Positions 46,263-55,346 of a DNA stretch of 64,000 nucleotides are shown here, piece by piece. Source of the stretch: Desulfovibrio sp. A2 (GTDB taxonomy: Bacteria; Desulfobacterota; Desulfovibrionia; Desulfovibrionales; Desulfovibrionaceae); contig NZ_AGFG01000064.1 in the NCBI RefSeq assembly GCF_000226255.1, forward strand, positions 1 through 64,000, in the 5' to 3' direction. Made by a program: the position numbers and the translations under genes. The number at the start of each line of letters is the position of its first letter. Within the stretch, counting starts at the first letter, position 1. The notes under the pieces were generated by a model that saw nothing but the letters and a program-made list of their open reading frames with translations, did no database searches and was not told the origin of the DNA.

Positions 46263-46305
46263 ATATTATGCGTGTGTTGCGTACAGTCAAGAAAAATAAT
46301 CTTGA
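46263..46305 (-). promoter_or_regulatory. Promoter and candidate operator of nhaA
   Basis: Minus strand: -35 TTGACT, 16 nt, -10 TAATAT (46263-46290), within an AT-rich island. An inverted repeat TCAAGA-N7-TCTTGA (46287-46305) overlaps the -35 region. Its T-N11-A layout is typical of LysR-type sites; NhaR is such a regulator, but none is in the window. Confidence 0.6.
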
Positions 46306-46488
46306 AATTTGTTTCCTGCAGCAGTTCGATGCACGCGCATGGCGGCAGTTTTGTCGTGATACGGCATGCGCATGAATTTCGCGCGAACCGCGAAAAAAGC
46401 GGCGCTCGGAGCGCCTGGGGCTTCCCTGATGCCGCCTGGTTCGGCTATGCTGCAGACGTGGAAAACCCTTCCGCACGGAGGCGTCGCC

Positions 46489-47184
46489 ATGAAGCATGAA
46501 TCTCTTGAACTCGCGCACGACGGTTCTTCTTCCCCGCCGTCCGGGGACACTGGCGAAACCGGCGGGCATGGCCGGGAAATTCCGGAGCGGCCGTGGGACG
46601 GAGCTGTCCAGTGGGGGCCCGGCGCGCAGGAAAACGGTACGGACGTCACCATCCCCCACGTGGCGCCCACCCCCGAGGACGAACGCGCCGACGGGGCGGG
46701 GCAGGAAGAGCTTTCGCTGTGGGGCGCGGGGCCGCGCATCGTGGTGCCCGCATTGCTGGCGCAGCTTGGCGGGGCGGGGCTTACCCTGGCCCTGCCGGGG
46801 CCTTTCGGCATGGAGATGCTGCCCCACTGGGCCTGGGTGCTCATGGGGCTGTGCGCCCTGCTGCTGGGCACGCTGACCGTGCGCCGCGCCTGGGCGGAGC
46901 TGAAGCCGGGCCGCCAAGAGGGGCGGCTGGTCACCCACGGCCCGTACCGGATAACCCGCAACCCCATCTATGCCGGATGGATCCTGGGCATCCTGCCGGG
47001 CATAGCCCTGTGCTTCGCCTCGTGGCCCATGCTGGCCGGACCGGTGGTGGCGTGGGCGCTGTTCCGCGAGACCATCGTGGTGGAGGAATCGTTTCTGGCC
47101 GCCCGTTTCGGCGAGGAATGGGACGGCTACGCCATGCGGGTGAACCGCCTGTGGCCCAATCCGTTCCGCACGCGCGGCGGGTAG
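46489..47184 (+). CDS. Isoprenylcysteine methyltransferase-like (ICMT/PEMT) membrane protein
   Basis: A 231-residue membrane protein. An acidic, Ser/Gly-rich N-terminus of 70 residues precedes four hydrophobic segments. The family catalytic motif is GRLVTHGPYRITRNPIYAGWIL, followed by the C-terminal E-E-x-x-L-x-x-x-F-G-x-E-W element (EESFLAARFGEEWDGYAMRVNRLWPN). This matches bacterial ICMT/PEMT-like methyltransferases that use S-adenosylmethionine at the membrane; the substrate is unknown. Start at 46489 is set by CGGAGG upstream. It is followed by a radical SAM gene 34 nt later, on the same strand, likely co-transcribed. Confidence 0.83.
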   Translation: MKHESLELAHDGSSSPPSGDTGETGGHGREIPERPWDGAVQWGPGAQENGTDVTIPHVAPTPEDERADGAGQEELSLWGAGPRIVVPALLAQLGGAGLTLALPGPFGMEMLPHWAWVLMGLCALLLGTLTVRRAWAELKPGRQEGRLVTHGPYRITRNPIYAGWILGILPGIALCFASWPMLAGPVVAWALFRETIVVEESFLAARFGEEWDGYAMRVNRLWPNPFRTRGG

Positions 47185-47218
47185 CCTGCCATCGTCACGA
47201 CTGAACAGGAGGGGAACC

Positions 47219-48367
47219 ATGTTCCCTGTCTTGCGTGCGCTGTTCCGCCCCCGTCGCCCCCGCTGGGACTGGGTGCAGGTGGAGGTGACCACCCGCTGCG
47301 ACGCGGCGTGCGCCTATTGTCCGCGCACCGCCTGCGGGAACGGCTGGCGCGACGCGGACATGCCGCAGGCGCTCTTCCGGCGGGTGCTGCAAGCCTGCCG
47401 GGGCGCGCGCCGCGTGCATCTGCAAGGGTGGGGCGAACCGCTGCTGCACCCCCGCTACCCGGACATGCTGGCCGAGGCCGTGGCGGCGGGCTACGAGGTG
47501 GGGCTGACCACCAACGGCATGCGTCTGGACGCGGACATGGCCCGGATGCTGGTAGCCGTCGGGGTGGACATGGTGGCCTTGTCGCTGGCGGGAACCGGCC
47601 CGCGCAACGATGCGGTGCGGCGCGGCGCGCCCGTGGCCCGTGTGCTGGAGGCGCTGGACAGGTTGCGCGAGGCCAAGGCCCGCGCGGGCGGCGCGCTGCC
47701 CGGCGTGCATCTTGCCTACATGCTGTTGCGCTCGGACGCCGACGGCCCGGAGGGGCTGCCCGCGCTGCTGCGGGGGCGCGGCGTGGAAACAGTGGTGGTG
47801 TCCACCCTGGACCACGTAACCGCACCGGAACTGGCCGGTGAATCCTTCGCCCATGCGGGCGCTGAGGAACTGGCCGCGCTGCGCCGCAGGCTGGAACGGG
47901 CGGAGGCCGCGGCGCGCGGGGCAGGCATCCGCATGGTTTGGCGGTTGCCGCAACCCGCCGTGCATGCCGCGCCGGGCGTGGCCATGGACGCGCACGCGCG
48001 GGACGAGCACCCGCTCTCTCCGGCGAGCAGCCCGCCGGAACTCTGGGATATTCCCGAAGACATGCTGCACGCGCTGGCGGCGCGCGAGGGGGATGCCTGC
48101 TGCACCGAAAACGTGGGCCGCGCCGCCGTGGTCACCGTGGACGGCATGGTGGCCCCGTGCGTGTTCGCGGCGCTGCCCAAGTGCGGCGGCCGTGCCCGTG
48201 GCGGCGCGAACGAGGTGACGGCGCAACGCATGTTTTTCGGCAGCGTGGCGGACGCAACCCTGGCCGAAGTGTGGCGACGCCCGGCCTACGCGGCCTTCCG
48301 CGCCGCCCACGCGCGCGGCGTGCCGCCCCCGCCCTGCGAGGGATGCATCAAGCTGCGGGTGCACTGA
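47219..48367 (+). CDS. Radical SAM/SPASM-type protein
   Basis: A 382-residue radical SAM enzyme. The 4Fe-4S motif is C27-x3-C31-x2-C34 (RCDAACAYCPR), followed by the GWGEPLLHP motif. A C-terminal region has SPASM/twitch-like cysteines: CCTENVG, VAPCVF, PKCGG and the final CEGCIKLRVH. Such proteins modify peptides or proteins or help cofactor synthesis; no peptide substrate gene is seen nearby. AGGAGG precedes the ATG at 47219. It is co-directional with the ICMT-like gene and converges on the P-type ATPase. Confidence 0.88.
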   Translation: MFPVLRALFRPRRPRWDWVQVEVTTRCDAACAYCPRTACGNGWRDADMPQALFRRVLQACRGARRVHLQGWGEPLLHPRYPDMLAEAVAAGYEVGLTTNGMRLDADMARMLVAVGVDMVALSLAGTGPRNDAVRRGAPVARVLEALDRLREAKARAGGALPGVHLAYMLLRSDADGPEGLPALLRGRGVETVVVSTLDHVTAPELAGESFAHAGAEELAALRRRLERAEAAARGAGIRMVWRLPQPAVHAAPGVAMDAHARDEHPLSPASSPPELWDIPEDMLHALAAREGDACCTENVGRAAVVTVDGMVAPCVFAALPKCGGRARGGANEVTAQRMFFGSVADATLAEVWRRPAYAAFRAAHARGVPPPPCEGCIKLRVH

Positions 48368-48510
48368 ACCGGTTTTCGCCCGCCCGTGGCCGTCCGTTCT
48401 CGCTCGTGCGCGGCCATGCGTGGCCGCGCCAGCCGATACCCGGCGTCCCTTGCGGCAACCTCCCCGCCAGCCTCCCCGCCAGCCTTCCGGCCGTCCGCCA
48501 TGCGCCCGAA

Positions 48511-51384
48511 TCAGCCCCGCGCCGTCCCTCCCTGTCCCCCCATGCGTCTGCGAATGAACACCTTGGCCACTTCCATGGAGGCGAACACAGCCGCGCCGAA
48601 CGCGGCGATGATGGCGATGGTGCGTGCATCCGGCATGTGGATGCCGAACGCCTCGCGCACCGGGTCGAACTGCATCAGCACCACGATCAACGCCACCTCC
48701 CACGCGATGGCCAGCAGCAGCCAGCCGTGCGGCAGGGCCTGCACGATGCTGAAACGCATGGAACGGAAGTTCAGCGCGATGATCATCTCTATGATGATGA
48801 ACAGGAAGAACATTTCGGTCCGTGCGGCCTCGATGTCCGACAGGTCGTGCAGGAACAGGCCGAAGAACAGCGGAATCTCTATGCATACGGCCAGCAGCAC
48901 GAAGGTCATCACGTCCTTGGTGAACACGCTTTCGCGCGGGTCGCGCGGGGGGCGGTCCATGATGTCCGGGTCCGGCGGGGCCACGCCCAGGGCCAGCGCG
49001 GGCAGGCCGTCGGTGGCCAGGTTGATGTACAGGATGGCGGCGGGCAGCAGGGGCAGGTATTCCGGCCCCAGCAGCAGCACCGTGCCGCCGATGACGGCCA
49101 CCTCGGTGATGTTGCAGCGCAGCAGGAACGTGAGATATTTCTTGATGTTGTCGTAAATCCACCGGCCAAGCTCGATGGCTTTCACGATGGACGCGAAGTT
49201 GTCGTCGGTCAGCACCATGTCCGCCGCCTCGCGCGCCACCTCGGTGCCGGTGATGCCCATGGCCACGCCGATGTCGGCCTGCTTCAGGGCCGGGGCGTCG
49301 TTCACCCCGTCGCCGGTCATGGCCACCACGTCGCCGCGCGCCTTCCACGCCTTGACGATGCGCAGCTTGTCCATGGGCGAGACGCGGGCGTACACGCTGA
49401 CCCTGTCCACCATGCCCGCGAAGGTGGCATCGTCCAGCGCGGCCAGCCCGTCGCCGGTGAGCACCACGTCGCCCTCGCGGTGGATGCCGATCTCGCGGGC
49501 CACGGCCTCTGCCGTCAGGCGGTGGTCGCCGGTGATCATCACCGGGCGGATGCCCACCTTGCGGCAGGTGGCCACGGCGTCCTTGGCCTCGTCGCGGGGC
49601 GGGTCCATCATGCCCGCAAGGCCCAGCAGCACGTGGCCGTGTTCTGCCGCGTCCTCGGTCATCGGCTGCGCGCCGGGGCGGCCTTCCAGCGGCAGCATGG
49701 ACAGGGCCAGCACGCGCAGGGCGCGGCCCGCCATGCCCTCGGCCGCCGCCAGCACGGCGGCACGGTCCGCGTCCGTCAGGGGGCGCACCTCGCCGCCGGA
49801 AAGCACCCGTTCGCACCGGGCCAGCACCACTTCCGGCGCGCCCTTCATGAAGGCCGCGAGCGGCGCGCCCGCCACCGGGGCCGCCTGCGCCGAAAGCTCG
49901 TGCAGGGTGGTCATGCGCTTGCGTTCCGAACTGAACGGAAATTCCTCCACGCGCGGGTTGGCCGTTCGCACGGGCAGGGCGCATCCGGCGTCGGGCGTCT
50001 GGTCTCCGGCGGCCAGCCACGCAGGGCAATCCGCCGCGGCGTTTCCGGCGCCGGGCGCGCGCAGCTTCAGCGCGGCCACCACCAGCGCCGCCTCGGTGGG
50101 GTCGCCCCGGATGGCCCACTGCCCGGCGTCGCCGGGGGGGAGCAGGTCCGTGTCGTTGCACAGCAGGCCCGCCAGCAGCAATGCCTGCACCTCGCGCTGG
50201 GGCGGGCCAGCGGCGGTTTGCGCGGCCTGCCCGGCGTGGCGCAGACCGCCCCTGGGTTCGTACCCGGAGCCGGTGACCTCGGTCTCGCCGCCGTCCGCCG
50301 TACCGGGCGCGGCGGTGGCGGGCAGCGTGAAGATGGCGCGCACGGTCATTTCGCCGCGCGTCAGGGTGCCGGTCTTGTCGGTGCAGATCACCGTGGTGCA
50401 GCCCAGCGTCTCCACGGCGGGCATGCGCCGCACCAGCGCCCCGCGCCGGGCCATCTGGCGCATGCCGATGGCCAGCGCCCCGGTGACGATGGCCGCCAGC
50501 GCCTCGGGCACGGCGGCCACGGCCAGCGACACGGCGAACATGATCATGGACACGATGAAGGCGAAGTCGACCTTGCCGTGCACGGCCTCGCGCGCGATGC
50601 TGAACCCGGCCACCAGCACGCAGATGGTCAGGGCGATGATGCCCAGCCACTTGCCGATTTCCTCGGTGCGCTTTTCCAGCGGGGTCTTTACCGTTTCCAC
50701 GGTGGCCACCTCGCGCGCTATCTGCCCGAAGGCGGTCTCCATGCCCGTGGACGTGACCACGGCGCGTCCACGCCCGTAGGTGACGGTGGTGCCCGTGAAG
50801 GCCATGTTGCGCTGGTCGGCCGTGCCCGCATCATCGGGCACGGGGTCTGTGGACTTGCCAACGGGCACCGATTCGCCGGTCAGGGGGGCCTCGTCGCAGC
50901 GCAGGGAATGCGCCTCGACGATCCGCGCGTCGGCCGGGACGCGGTCGCCCGCCTCCAGCAACACGATGTCGCCGGGCACCACCTGCGCCGAGGGAATGCG
51001 CGCCTCCGCGCCGTCGCGCAGCACGCTGGTGGTGGGGGAAAGCATCTTCTTCAGGGCGTCCAGGGCCTGTTCCGCCCGGTATTCCTGCACGAAGCCGAGC
51101 ACCGCGCAAAACAGCACGATGACCAGGATGATGGCCGCGTCCACCACCTCGCCCACGGCGGCGGAAAGGGCCACCGCCGTCAGCAGGATGACGATCAGCA
51201 CGTTGGCGAACTGGCCCAGGAACATGCGCAGCGGCGAGGCGCGCTCCTCGTGGGCCAGTTCGTTGGGGCCGTGGCGTTCAAGGCGGGCGGCCGCCTCGGC
51301 GGCGGAAAGGCCGCGCGCCGGGTCCGCGCCCAGGGCGCGCGCGGCGTCGTCCGTGGTCATGGCGTGCCATGCGGGTTGGGTCAT
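48511..51384 (-). CDS. Cation-transporting P-type ATPase (Ca2+-ATPase-like, P2 type)
   Basis: A 957-residue P2-type cation pump. N-terminal cation ATPase domain, then the TGES actuator loop (PLTGESVPVGK), phosphorylation site D336 (CTDKTGTLT), nucleotide-binding GDPTEAALV and the hinge TGDGVNDAPALKQADIG. M4 reads AVPEALAAIVT: the E of the PEGLP cation site is kept but the second Pro is Ala. M6 NLATDGLPALALG keeps N, T and D ligands, typical for Ca2+ or Mn2+/Na+ pumps of the PacL/PMR1 type. GGGAG lies upstream of the ATG at 51384. It is downstream of yeiH on the same strand. Confidence 0.93.
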   Translation of the reverse strand: MTQPAWHAMTTDDAARALGADPARGLSAAEAAARLERHGPNELAHEERASPLRMFLGQFANVLIVILLTAVALSAAVGEVVDAAIILVIVLFCAVLGFVQEYRAEQALDALKKMLSPTTSVLRDGAEARIPSAQVVPGDIVLLEAGDRVPADARIVEAHSLRCDEAPLTGESVPVGKSTDPVPDDAGTADQRNMAFTGTTVTYGRGRAVVTSTGMETAFGQIAREVATVETVKTPLEKRTEEIGKWLGIIALTICVLVAGFSIAREAVHGKVDFAFIVSMIMFAVSLAVAAVPEALAAIVTGALAIGMRQMARRGALVRRMPAVETLGCTTVICTDKTGTLTRGEMTVRAIFTLPATAAPGTADGGETEVTGSGYEPRGGLRHAGQAAQTAAGPPQREVQALLLAGLLCNDTDLLPPGDAGQWAIRGDPTEAALVVAALKLRAPGAGNAAADCPAWLAAGDQTPDAGCALPVRTANPRVEEFPFSSERKRMTTLHELSAQAAPVAGAPLAAFMKGAPEVVLARCERVLSGGEVRPLTDADRAAVLAAAEGMAGRALRVLALSMLPLEGRPGAQPMTEDAAEHGHVLLGLAGMMDPPRDEAKDAVATCRKVGIRPVMITGDHRLTAEAVAREIGIHREGDVVLTGDGLAALDDATFAGMVDRVSVYARVSPMDKLRIVKAWKARGDVVAMTGDGVNDAPALKQADIGVAMGITGTEVAREAADMVLTDDNFASIVKAIELGRWIYDNIKKYLTFLLRCNITEVAVIGGTVLLLGPEYLPLLPAAILYINLATDGLPALALGVAPPDPDIMDRPPRDPRESVFTKDVMTFVLLAVCIEIPLFFGLFLHDLSDIEAARTEMFFLFIIIEMIIALNFRSMRFSIVQALPHGWLLLAIAWEVALIVVLMQFDPVREAFGIHMPDARTIAIIAAFGAAVFASMEVAKVFIRRRMGGQGGTARG

Positions 51385-51506
51385 GATGCGCTCCCGTGCG
51401 GGGGTGGCGTGATGCGCGCCGGGGACGGCAAGCCCCCGGCGCGGTATTCCGTCCGTCCGCATGCTCGCAACGTTGGCGCGGGCATGCGGACGCGTCGCAT
51501 GGTCCG

Positions 51507-53048
51507 TTACATGGGCGGCGGCGGGAACAGCGTGCCGCCGAAGATCAGGTAGGCGAGCACCAGCGTCCAGATGATGTTCACCCCCTGGCCGACGACGAAG
51601 GCCAGGGCGGGCTTGCCGCCGCCAAGGCTGGCTAGTTCGCTGAAGCGCGTTTCAAGCCCGATGCAGGTGAAGGCCAGGGCGAACCACCAGGTGCGCAGCC
51701 CGCTGAGGGTGGACTTGGTGGCGCTGACCATGGCGTCGGGCAGGAAGAACGAGAACAACACCGACGCGGCCATGAACCCCAGCACGAACTTGGGGAAGCG
51801 GTCCCATATCTCCATGGCGCTGGGCTTGGCCCCGCCGGGCAGGTGGGCCGATTCCTTGTAGGCCCACCACACGGCCAGGAAGAACGCGGCAAAGCCGATG
51901 AACACGTTCTGGCCCATCTTGACGATGACGCCGATCTTCATGGCCGTTTCGCTCACCAGCGCGCCCGCCGCCACCACCGAGCCGGAGGTGTCGAGGGTGC
52001 CGCCCATCCACGCGCCCGCCACCAGGTCGGGCATGCCGGTCATCTTGGCGATGATGGGTTGCAGCACCATCATGGGCACCGCGCAGATGAGCACCACCGA
52101 GGTGACGTACGAGAGCTTCTTGGGGTCGCCCCGCACCGCGCCGGATGTGGCGATGGCCGCCGACACGCCGCAGATGGACACGGCCGAGGAAAGCATGGCC
52201 GAGAATTCGTCGTCGATGTCCAGCTTCTTGCACAGCCAGAAGGTGAAGTACCATACCACCACGATGACCAGCAGGGCCTGCACGATGGCGTACATCCCGG
52301 CCTGCACGATTTCGCCGAACAGGATGCCCGCGCCCAGTATGACCAGGCCCGTCTTGATGTAGTACTCGGTCTGAACCGCCGGGCGCATCCATTGCGGCAG
52401 GCCAAGGATGTTGCTGACGGCAAGCCCCAGGAACAGGCACCACAGCACGTATTCGATGCCGTAGTCGTTGATGGTGAAGTTGCCCGCGATGAACTGGGCC
52501 AGCCACGCCAGCACGAACACCGCGGGAAAGCCCACCAGGAAGTTGCCGATGTTGCGCCCCAGCAGCACGATGCCCACCGAGGCCACCGCCAGCAGGCCCA
52601 CCAGCAGGGTGAATGAGCCGGTGAGGTTGGCGGCGGCGAACACCTTGGGCAGCAATGCGCCCGCGTTGTCGCCCAGCAGCTTGGCGATTTCGCCGCCCTT
52701 CTTCTTGATGTCCTTGTCCTTGGCGGCCTTGGCGGCGTCGCCCATGGCCTTGGCGGCGTCGCCCACGGCCTTGCGGTCCTTGCCCGCAAGGGCGGCCTGA
52801 AGCAGGGCGGCGGACGTGGCCACGCCCGCCTCGCCCTTGGCGGTGGCCTGCAGGGCGAACGCCGTCACCTCGGGGGCCTTGCCCTCCGCCAGTTGGGCGA
52901 ATTCGCCGTCGGTGGTCCATTTGAACTTGGGAAGGGTGACGGTGAGACCGCCGAGGATCAGGATGATGATCAGAAAGCCAAGCCAGACGGCCAGCCAGTC
53001 CTCGGTCTTCCAGAGTACGGAAATCCCCAGCTTGTTTTCCCCAGCCAT
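51507..53048 (-). CDS. YeiH-family putative sulfate/anion exporter
   Basis: A 513-residue member of the YeiH (UPF0324/Cons_hypoth698) family of putative anion exporters. About ten to eleven membrane helices. Between the first helix (about 18-40) and the second is a hydrophilic stretch of about 90 residues, Ala/Lys-rich and helical (KAMGDAAKAAKDKDIKKKGGEIAKLLGD), not present in the 350-residue E. coli homologue. Conserved helix motifs include VSICGVSAAIATSG and SGSVVAAGALVSETAMKIGVIVK. In a sulfate reducer such a transporter could move sulfite, sulfate or taurine-like anions (inference). GGAGG precedes the ATG at 53048. Confidence 0.9.
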   Translation of the reverse strand: MAGENKLGISVLWKTEDWLAVWLGFLIIILILGGLTVTLPKFKWTTDGEFAQLAEGKAPEVTAFALQATAKGEAGVATSAALLQAALAGKDRKAVGDAAKAMGDAAKAAKDKDIKKKGGEIAKLLGDNAGALLPKVFAAANLTGSFTLLVGLLAVASVGIVLLGRNIGNFLVGFPAVFVLAWLAQFIAGNFTINDYGIEYVLWCLFLGLAVSNILGLPQWMRPAVQTEYYIKTGLVILGAGILFGEIVQAGMYAIVQALLVIVVVWYFTFWLCKKLDIDDEFSAMLSSAVSICGVSAAIATSGAVRGDPKKLSYVTSVVLICAVPMMVLQPIIAKMTGMPDLVAGAWMGGTLDTSGSVVAAGALVSETAMKIGVIVKMGQNVFIGFAAFFLAVWWAYKESAHLPGGAKPSAMEIWDRFPKFVLGFMAASVLFSFFLPDAMVSATKSTLSGLRTWWFALAFTCIGLETRFSELASLGGGKPALAFVVGQGVNIIWTLVLAYLIFGGTLFPPPPM

Positions 53049-53442
53049 GCGAAGTCCTCCTCCGTGTCTTGCGGTGGGTGAAGCGTGTGGAATCCATGGT
53101 CTGCCCCCGCAGGTGCGGCCCGCGCCAGTGGCGACGGCGCGGAGCAGGTGTTTGACGGGGGTCTGTAGGGCGGGAAGCTTCCTCCTTGTCCGGTTGCGCG
53201 CGGCATGGACCACGTGGCGTGGCCTGCGGGCGGGTGGCGCGCGGGTGCGCGCGTTGTGGACGCGACCGCACTGGACGGGGAAGGGCGCGAACGAGGCGCG
53301 TGGGGAAGGGTGCGGCGCGGTGCGGGCGGAACGGCGAGGCCCCGCCAAAACTTTGCCTATGGATATATTGATATTAAATGCGCGGCATGATGTCCAGCGC
53401 CCGTCCGACCGCCGATCCGCGCGCGGGGCAGGGGGCAACGCG
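53049..53442. other. Gene-free region upstream of the YeiH-type gene
   Basis: No credible coding region or RNA is visible. It contains an AT-rich island at 53354-53382 (CCTATGGATATATTGATATTAAATG), rare in this window, which probably marks the YeiH-type promoter on the minus strand. A TTGATATTAAAT half is reminiscent of FNR/CRP-type sites, but a full dyad is lacking. Confidence 0.45.
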
Positions 53443-53471
53443 AAAGGGCGCATGACCTTGGTCATGCGCCC
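53443..53471 (-). terminator. Terminator of second tRNA-Asn
   Basis: Perfect 12-bp stem GGGCGCATGACC/GGTCATGCGCCC (53446-53471) around two bases, followed by TTTCG on the minus strand; identical to the first copy. Confidence 0.92.
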
Positions 53472-53480
53472 TGTGCGTTC

Positions 53481-53556
53481 TGGCTCCCCGGGACGGACTT
53501 GAACCGCCAACCTAGTGATTAACAGTCACCCGCTCTGCCAATTGAGCCACCGGGGA
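53481..53556 (-). tRNA. tRNA-Asn (GTT), second copy
   Basis: Sequence identical to the tRNA at 44664-44739, with encoded CCA. It is on the minus strand, divergent from lysS. Confidence 0.96.
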
Positions 53557-53752
53557 ACGTGGAGCGCCGAACGTTTTCCGGCGCGGAGGGTGAAGTACCC
53601 GCAACGGGCCGGACGGTCAAGCGAAAAATCGCGCAGCGCGAAAAAACGGTTGACGAACTGCCGCCTTGGGCGTTTCTTGACTGCCGCACTCAATTGGCAT
53701 ACCCGTAGCAGTCCGGCAGACGGCAGAATCAACAGGTCCACGGAGAACGTCC

Positions 53753-55336
53753 TTGAGCAGTCAGGAACAGTCCAAGCGCAAGAAGATCAAGCTTGCCACC
53801 AAGTCCGAGCGGGCGGAATATTTCATGCCCATGCTCGAAAGCCTAGAAGCCCGCGACGAACTGAACGAAGTCGTCAAGAACCGGGTGGTCAAATCCTGCG
53901 AACTGCTGGACGACGGCGTCTCCCTGTACCCCAACGGCTTCGTGAAGCAGCACGACGTGGCGGCCATTTCGGCCGAGTACGAAGGGCTGACCGCCGAGGA
54001 ACTGGAAAACGTCGACGCGCGCTTCACCTGCGCGGGGCGCATCGTCTCGTTGCGCTCGTTCGGCAAGGTGACCTTCTTCCACCTGATGGACAAGAGCGGC
54101 CGCCTGCAGTGCTACACCGCGCGCGAAGTGCTGGGCGACGACCCCTACCGCAACTTCAAGAAGCTGGACATTGGCGACATTCTTGGGGTTTCCGGCACGC
54201 TGTTCCGCACCAAGACGGGCGAACTGACCCTGTCGTGCGACCAGTGCACCCTGCTCACCAAGTCCATCCGGCCCCTGCCTGAAAAGTACCACGGCCTGAA
54301 GGACGTGGAGACCCGCTACCGCCAGCGCTACGTGGACCTCATCGTCACGCCGCGCACGCGCGAGATTTTTCGCAAGCGCACCCTGATCGTGCGCGAGTTC
54401 CGCCGCTTCCTGGAGGAAAAGGGCTTCATGGAGGTGGAAACCCCCATGATGCAGCCCATTCCCGGCGGCGCCACGGCCATGCCGTTCATCACTCACCACA
54501 ACGCGCTGGACATGCAGCTGTACATGCGCATCGCGCCCGAGCTGTACCTGAAGCGCCTGCTGGTGGGCGGGTTCGAGAAGGTGTTCGAGATCAACCGCAA
54601 CTTCCGCAACGAAGGCATCTCGACCCGCCACAACCCGGAATTCACCATGTGTGAGTTCTACTGGGCCTACGCCACCTTCGAGGACCTCATGGACCTCACC
54701 GAGCAGCTGTTCGCCCACGTGGCGGAAAAGGTGTGCGGCTCGTACGTGGTCACCTATCAGGGCCAGGAAGTGGACCTGACCCCCGGCCGCTGGACGCGCC
54801 TTTCGTTTCACGATTCGCTGGAGAAGATCGGCGGGCACAAGCCGGAATTCTACAACGACTACGAAGCGGTGCGAAAGTACATCCGCGAACGGGGCGAAAA
54901 GGTGGTGGACGGCGAGAAGATGGCCAAGCTTCAGGCCAAGCTGTTCGACCTCGACGTGGAAGGCAAGCTTATCCAGCCCACCTTCATCTATCATTATCCC
55001 ACGGACATCTCGCCGCTGTCGCGCCGCAACAACGAGCGGCCCGACGTGACGGACCGCTTCGAGCTGTTCATCACCGGGCGCGAACTGGGCAATGCCTTCT
55101 CCGAACTGAACGACCCCGTGGACCAGCGCATGCGCTTCATGGACCAGGTGGCCGAAAAGGAAGCGGGCGACGCCGAGGCGCACTTCATGGACGAGGACTA
55201 CCTGCGCGCCCTGGAATACGGCATGCCGCCCGCGGCGGGGCAGGGGGTGGGCATCGACCGGCTGGTGATGCTGCTGACCGACTCGCCCTCCATCCGCGAG
55301 GTCATCCTGTTCCCGCTGCTGAAACCGGAAAGCTAG
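53753..55336 (+). CDS. lysS: Lysyl-tRNA synthetase (class II)
   Basis: A 527-residue class II LysRS. An OB-fold anticodon-binding domain (about 90-180, CAGRIVSLRSFGKVTFFHLMD) is followed by the class II catalytic core with motif 1 (GFMEVETPMMQPIPGGA), motif 2 (FRNEGISTRHNPEFTMCEFYWAY) and motif 3 (GVGIDRLVMLLTDSPSIREVILFPLLKPE). The start is a TTG, supported by CGGAG about 8 nt upstream and by the absence of an upstream ATG; an internal ATG at 53824 would remove 24 residues. A short 10-nt gap leads to lolC, so it heads the envelope operon. Confidence 0.95.
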   Translation: MSSQEQSKRKKIKLATKSERAEYFMPMLESLEARDELNEVVKNRVVKSCELLDDGVSLYPNGFVKQHDVAAISAEYEGLTAEELENVDARFTCAGRIVSLRSFGKVTFFHLMDKSGRLQCYTAREVLGDDPYRNFKKLDIGDILGVSGTLFRTKTGELTLSCDQCTLLTKSIRPLPEKYHGLKDVETRYRQRYVDLIVTPRTREIFRKRTLIVREFRRFLEEKGFMEVETPMMQPIPGGATAMPFITHHNALDMQLYMRIAPELYLKRLLVGGFEKVFEINRNFRNEGISTRHNPEFTMCEFYWAYATFEDLMDLTEQLFAHVAEKVCGSYVVTYQGQEVDLTPGRWTRLSFHDSLEKIGGHKPEFYNDYEAVRKYIRERGEKVVDGEKMAKLQAKLFDLDVEGKLIQPTFIYHYPTDISPLSRRNNERPDVTDRFELFITGRELGNAFSELNDPVDQRMRFMDQVAEKEAGDAEAHFMDEDYLRALEYGMPPAAGQGVGIDRLVMLLTDSPSIREVILFPLLKPES

Positions 55337-55346
55337 GCCCCGCCGC

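Larger units (their letters stand above)
53443..53562. repeat. 120-bp exact direct repeat, copy 2 (tRNA-Asn plus terminator)
   Basis: Identical to 44626-44745 and in the same orientation. The two copies enclose about 8.7 kb. Confidence 0.9.

Noticed and set aside
44746-53442. Segment between the tRNA-Asn copies as an integrase-borne genomic island
   Set aside because: No integrase, transposase or phage gene is present, and both tRNA copies are complete with their terminators, so I treat it as a repeat-flanked segment only.
53049-53442. FNR- or Rex-type operator upstream of the YeiH-type gene
   Set aside because: TTGATATTAAAT and neighbouring AT-rich sequence lack a convincing full dyad.
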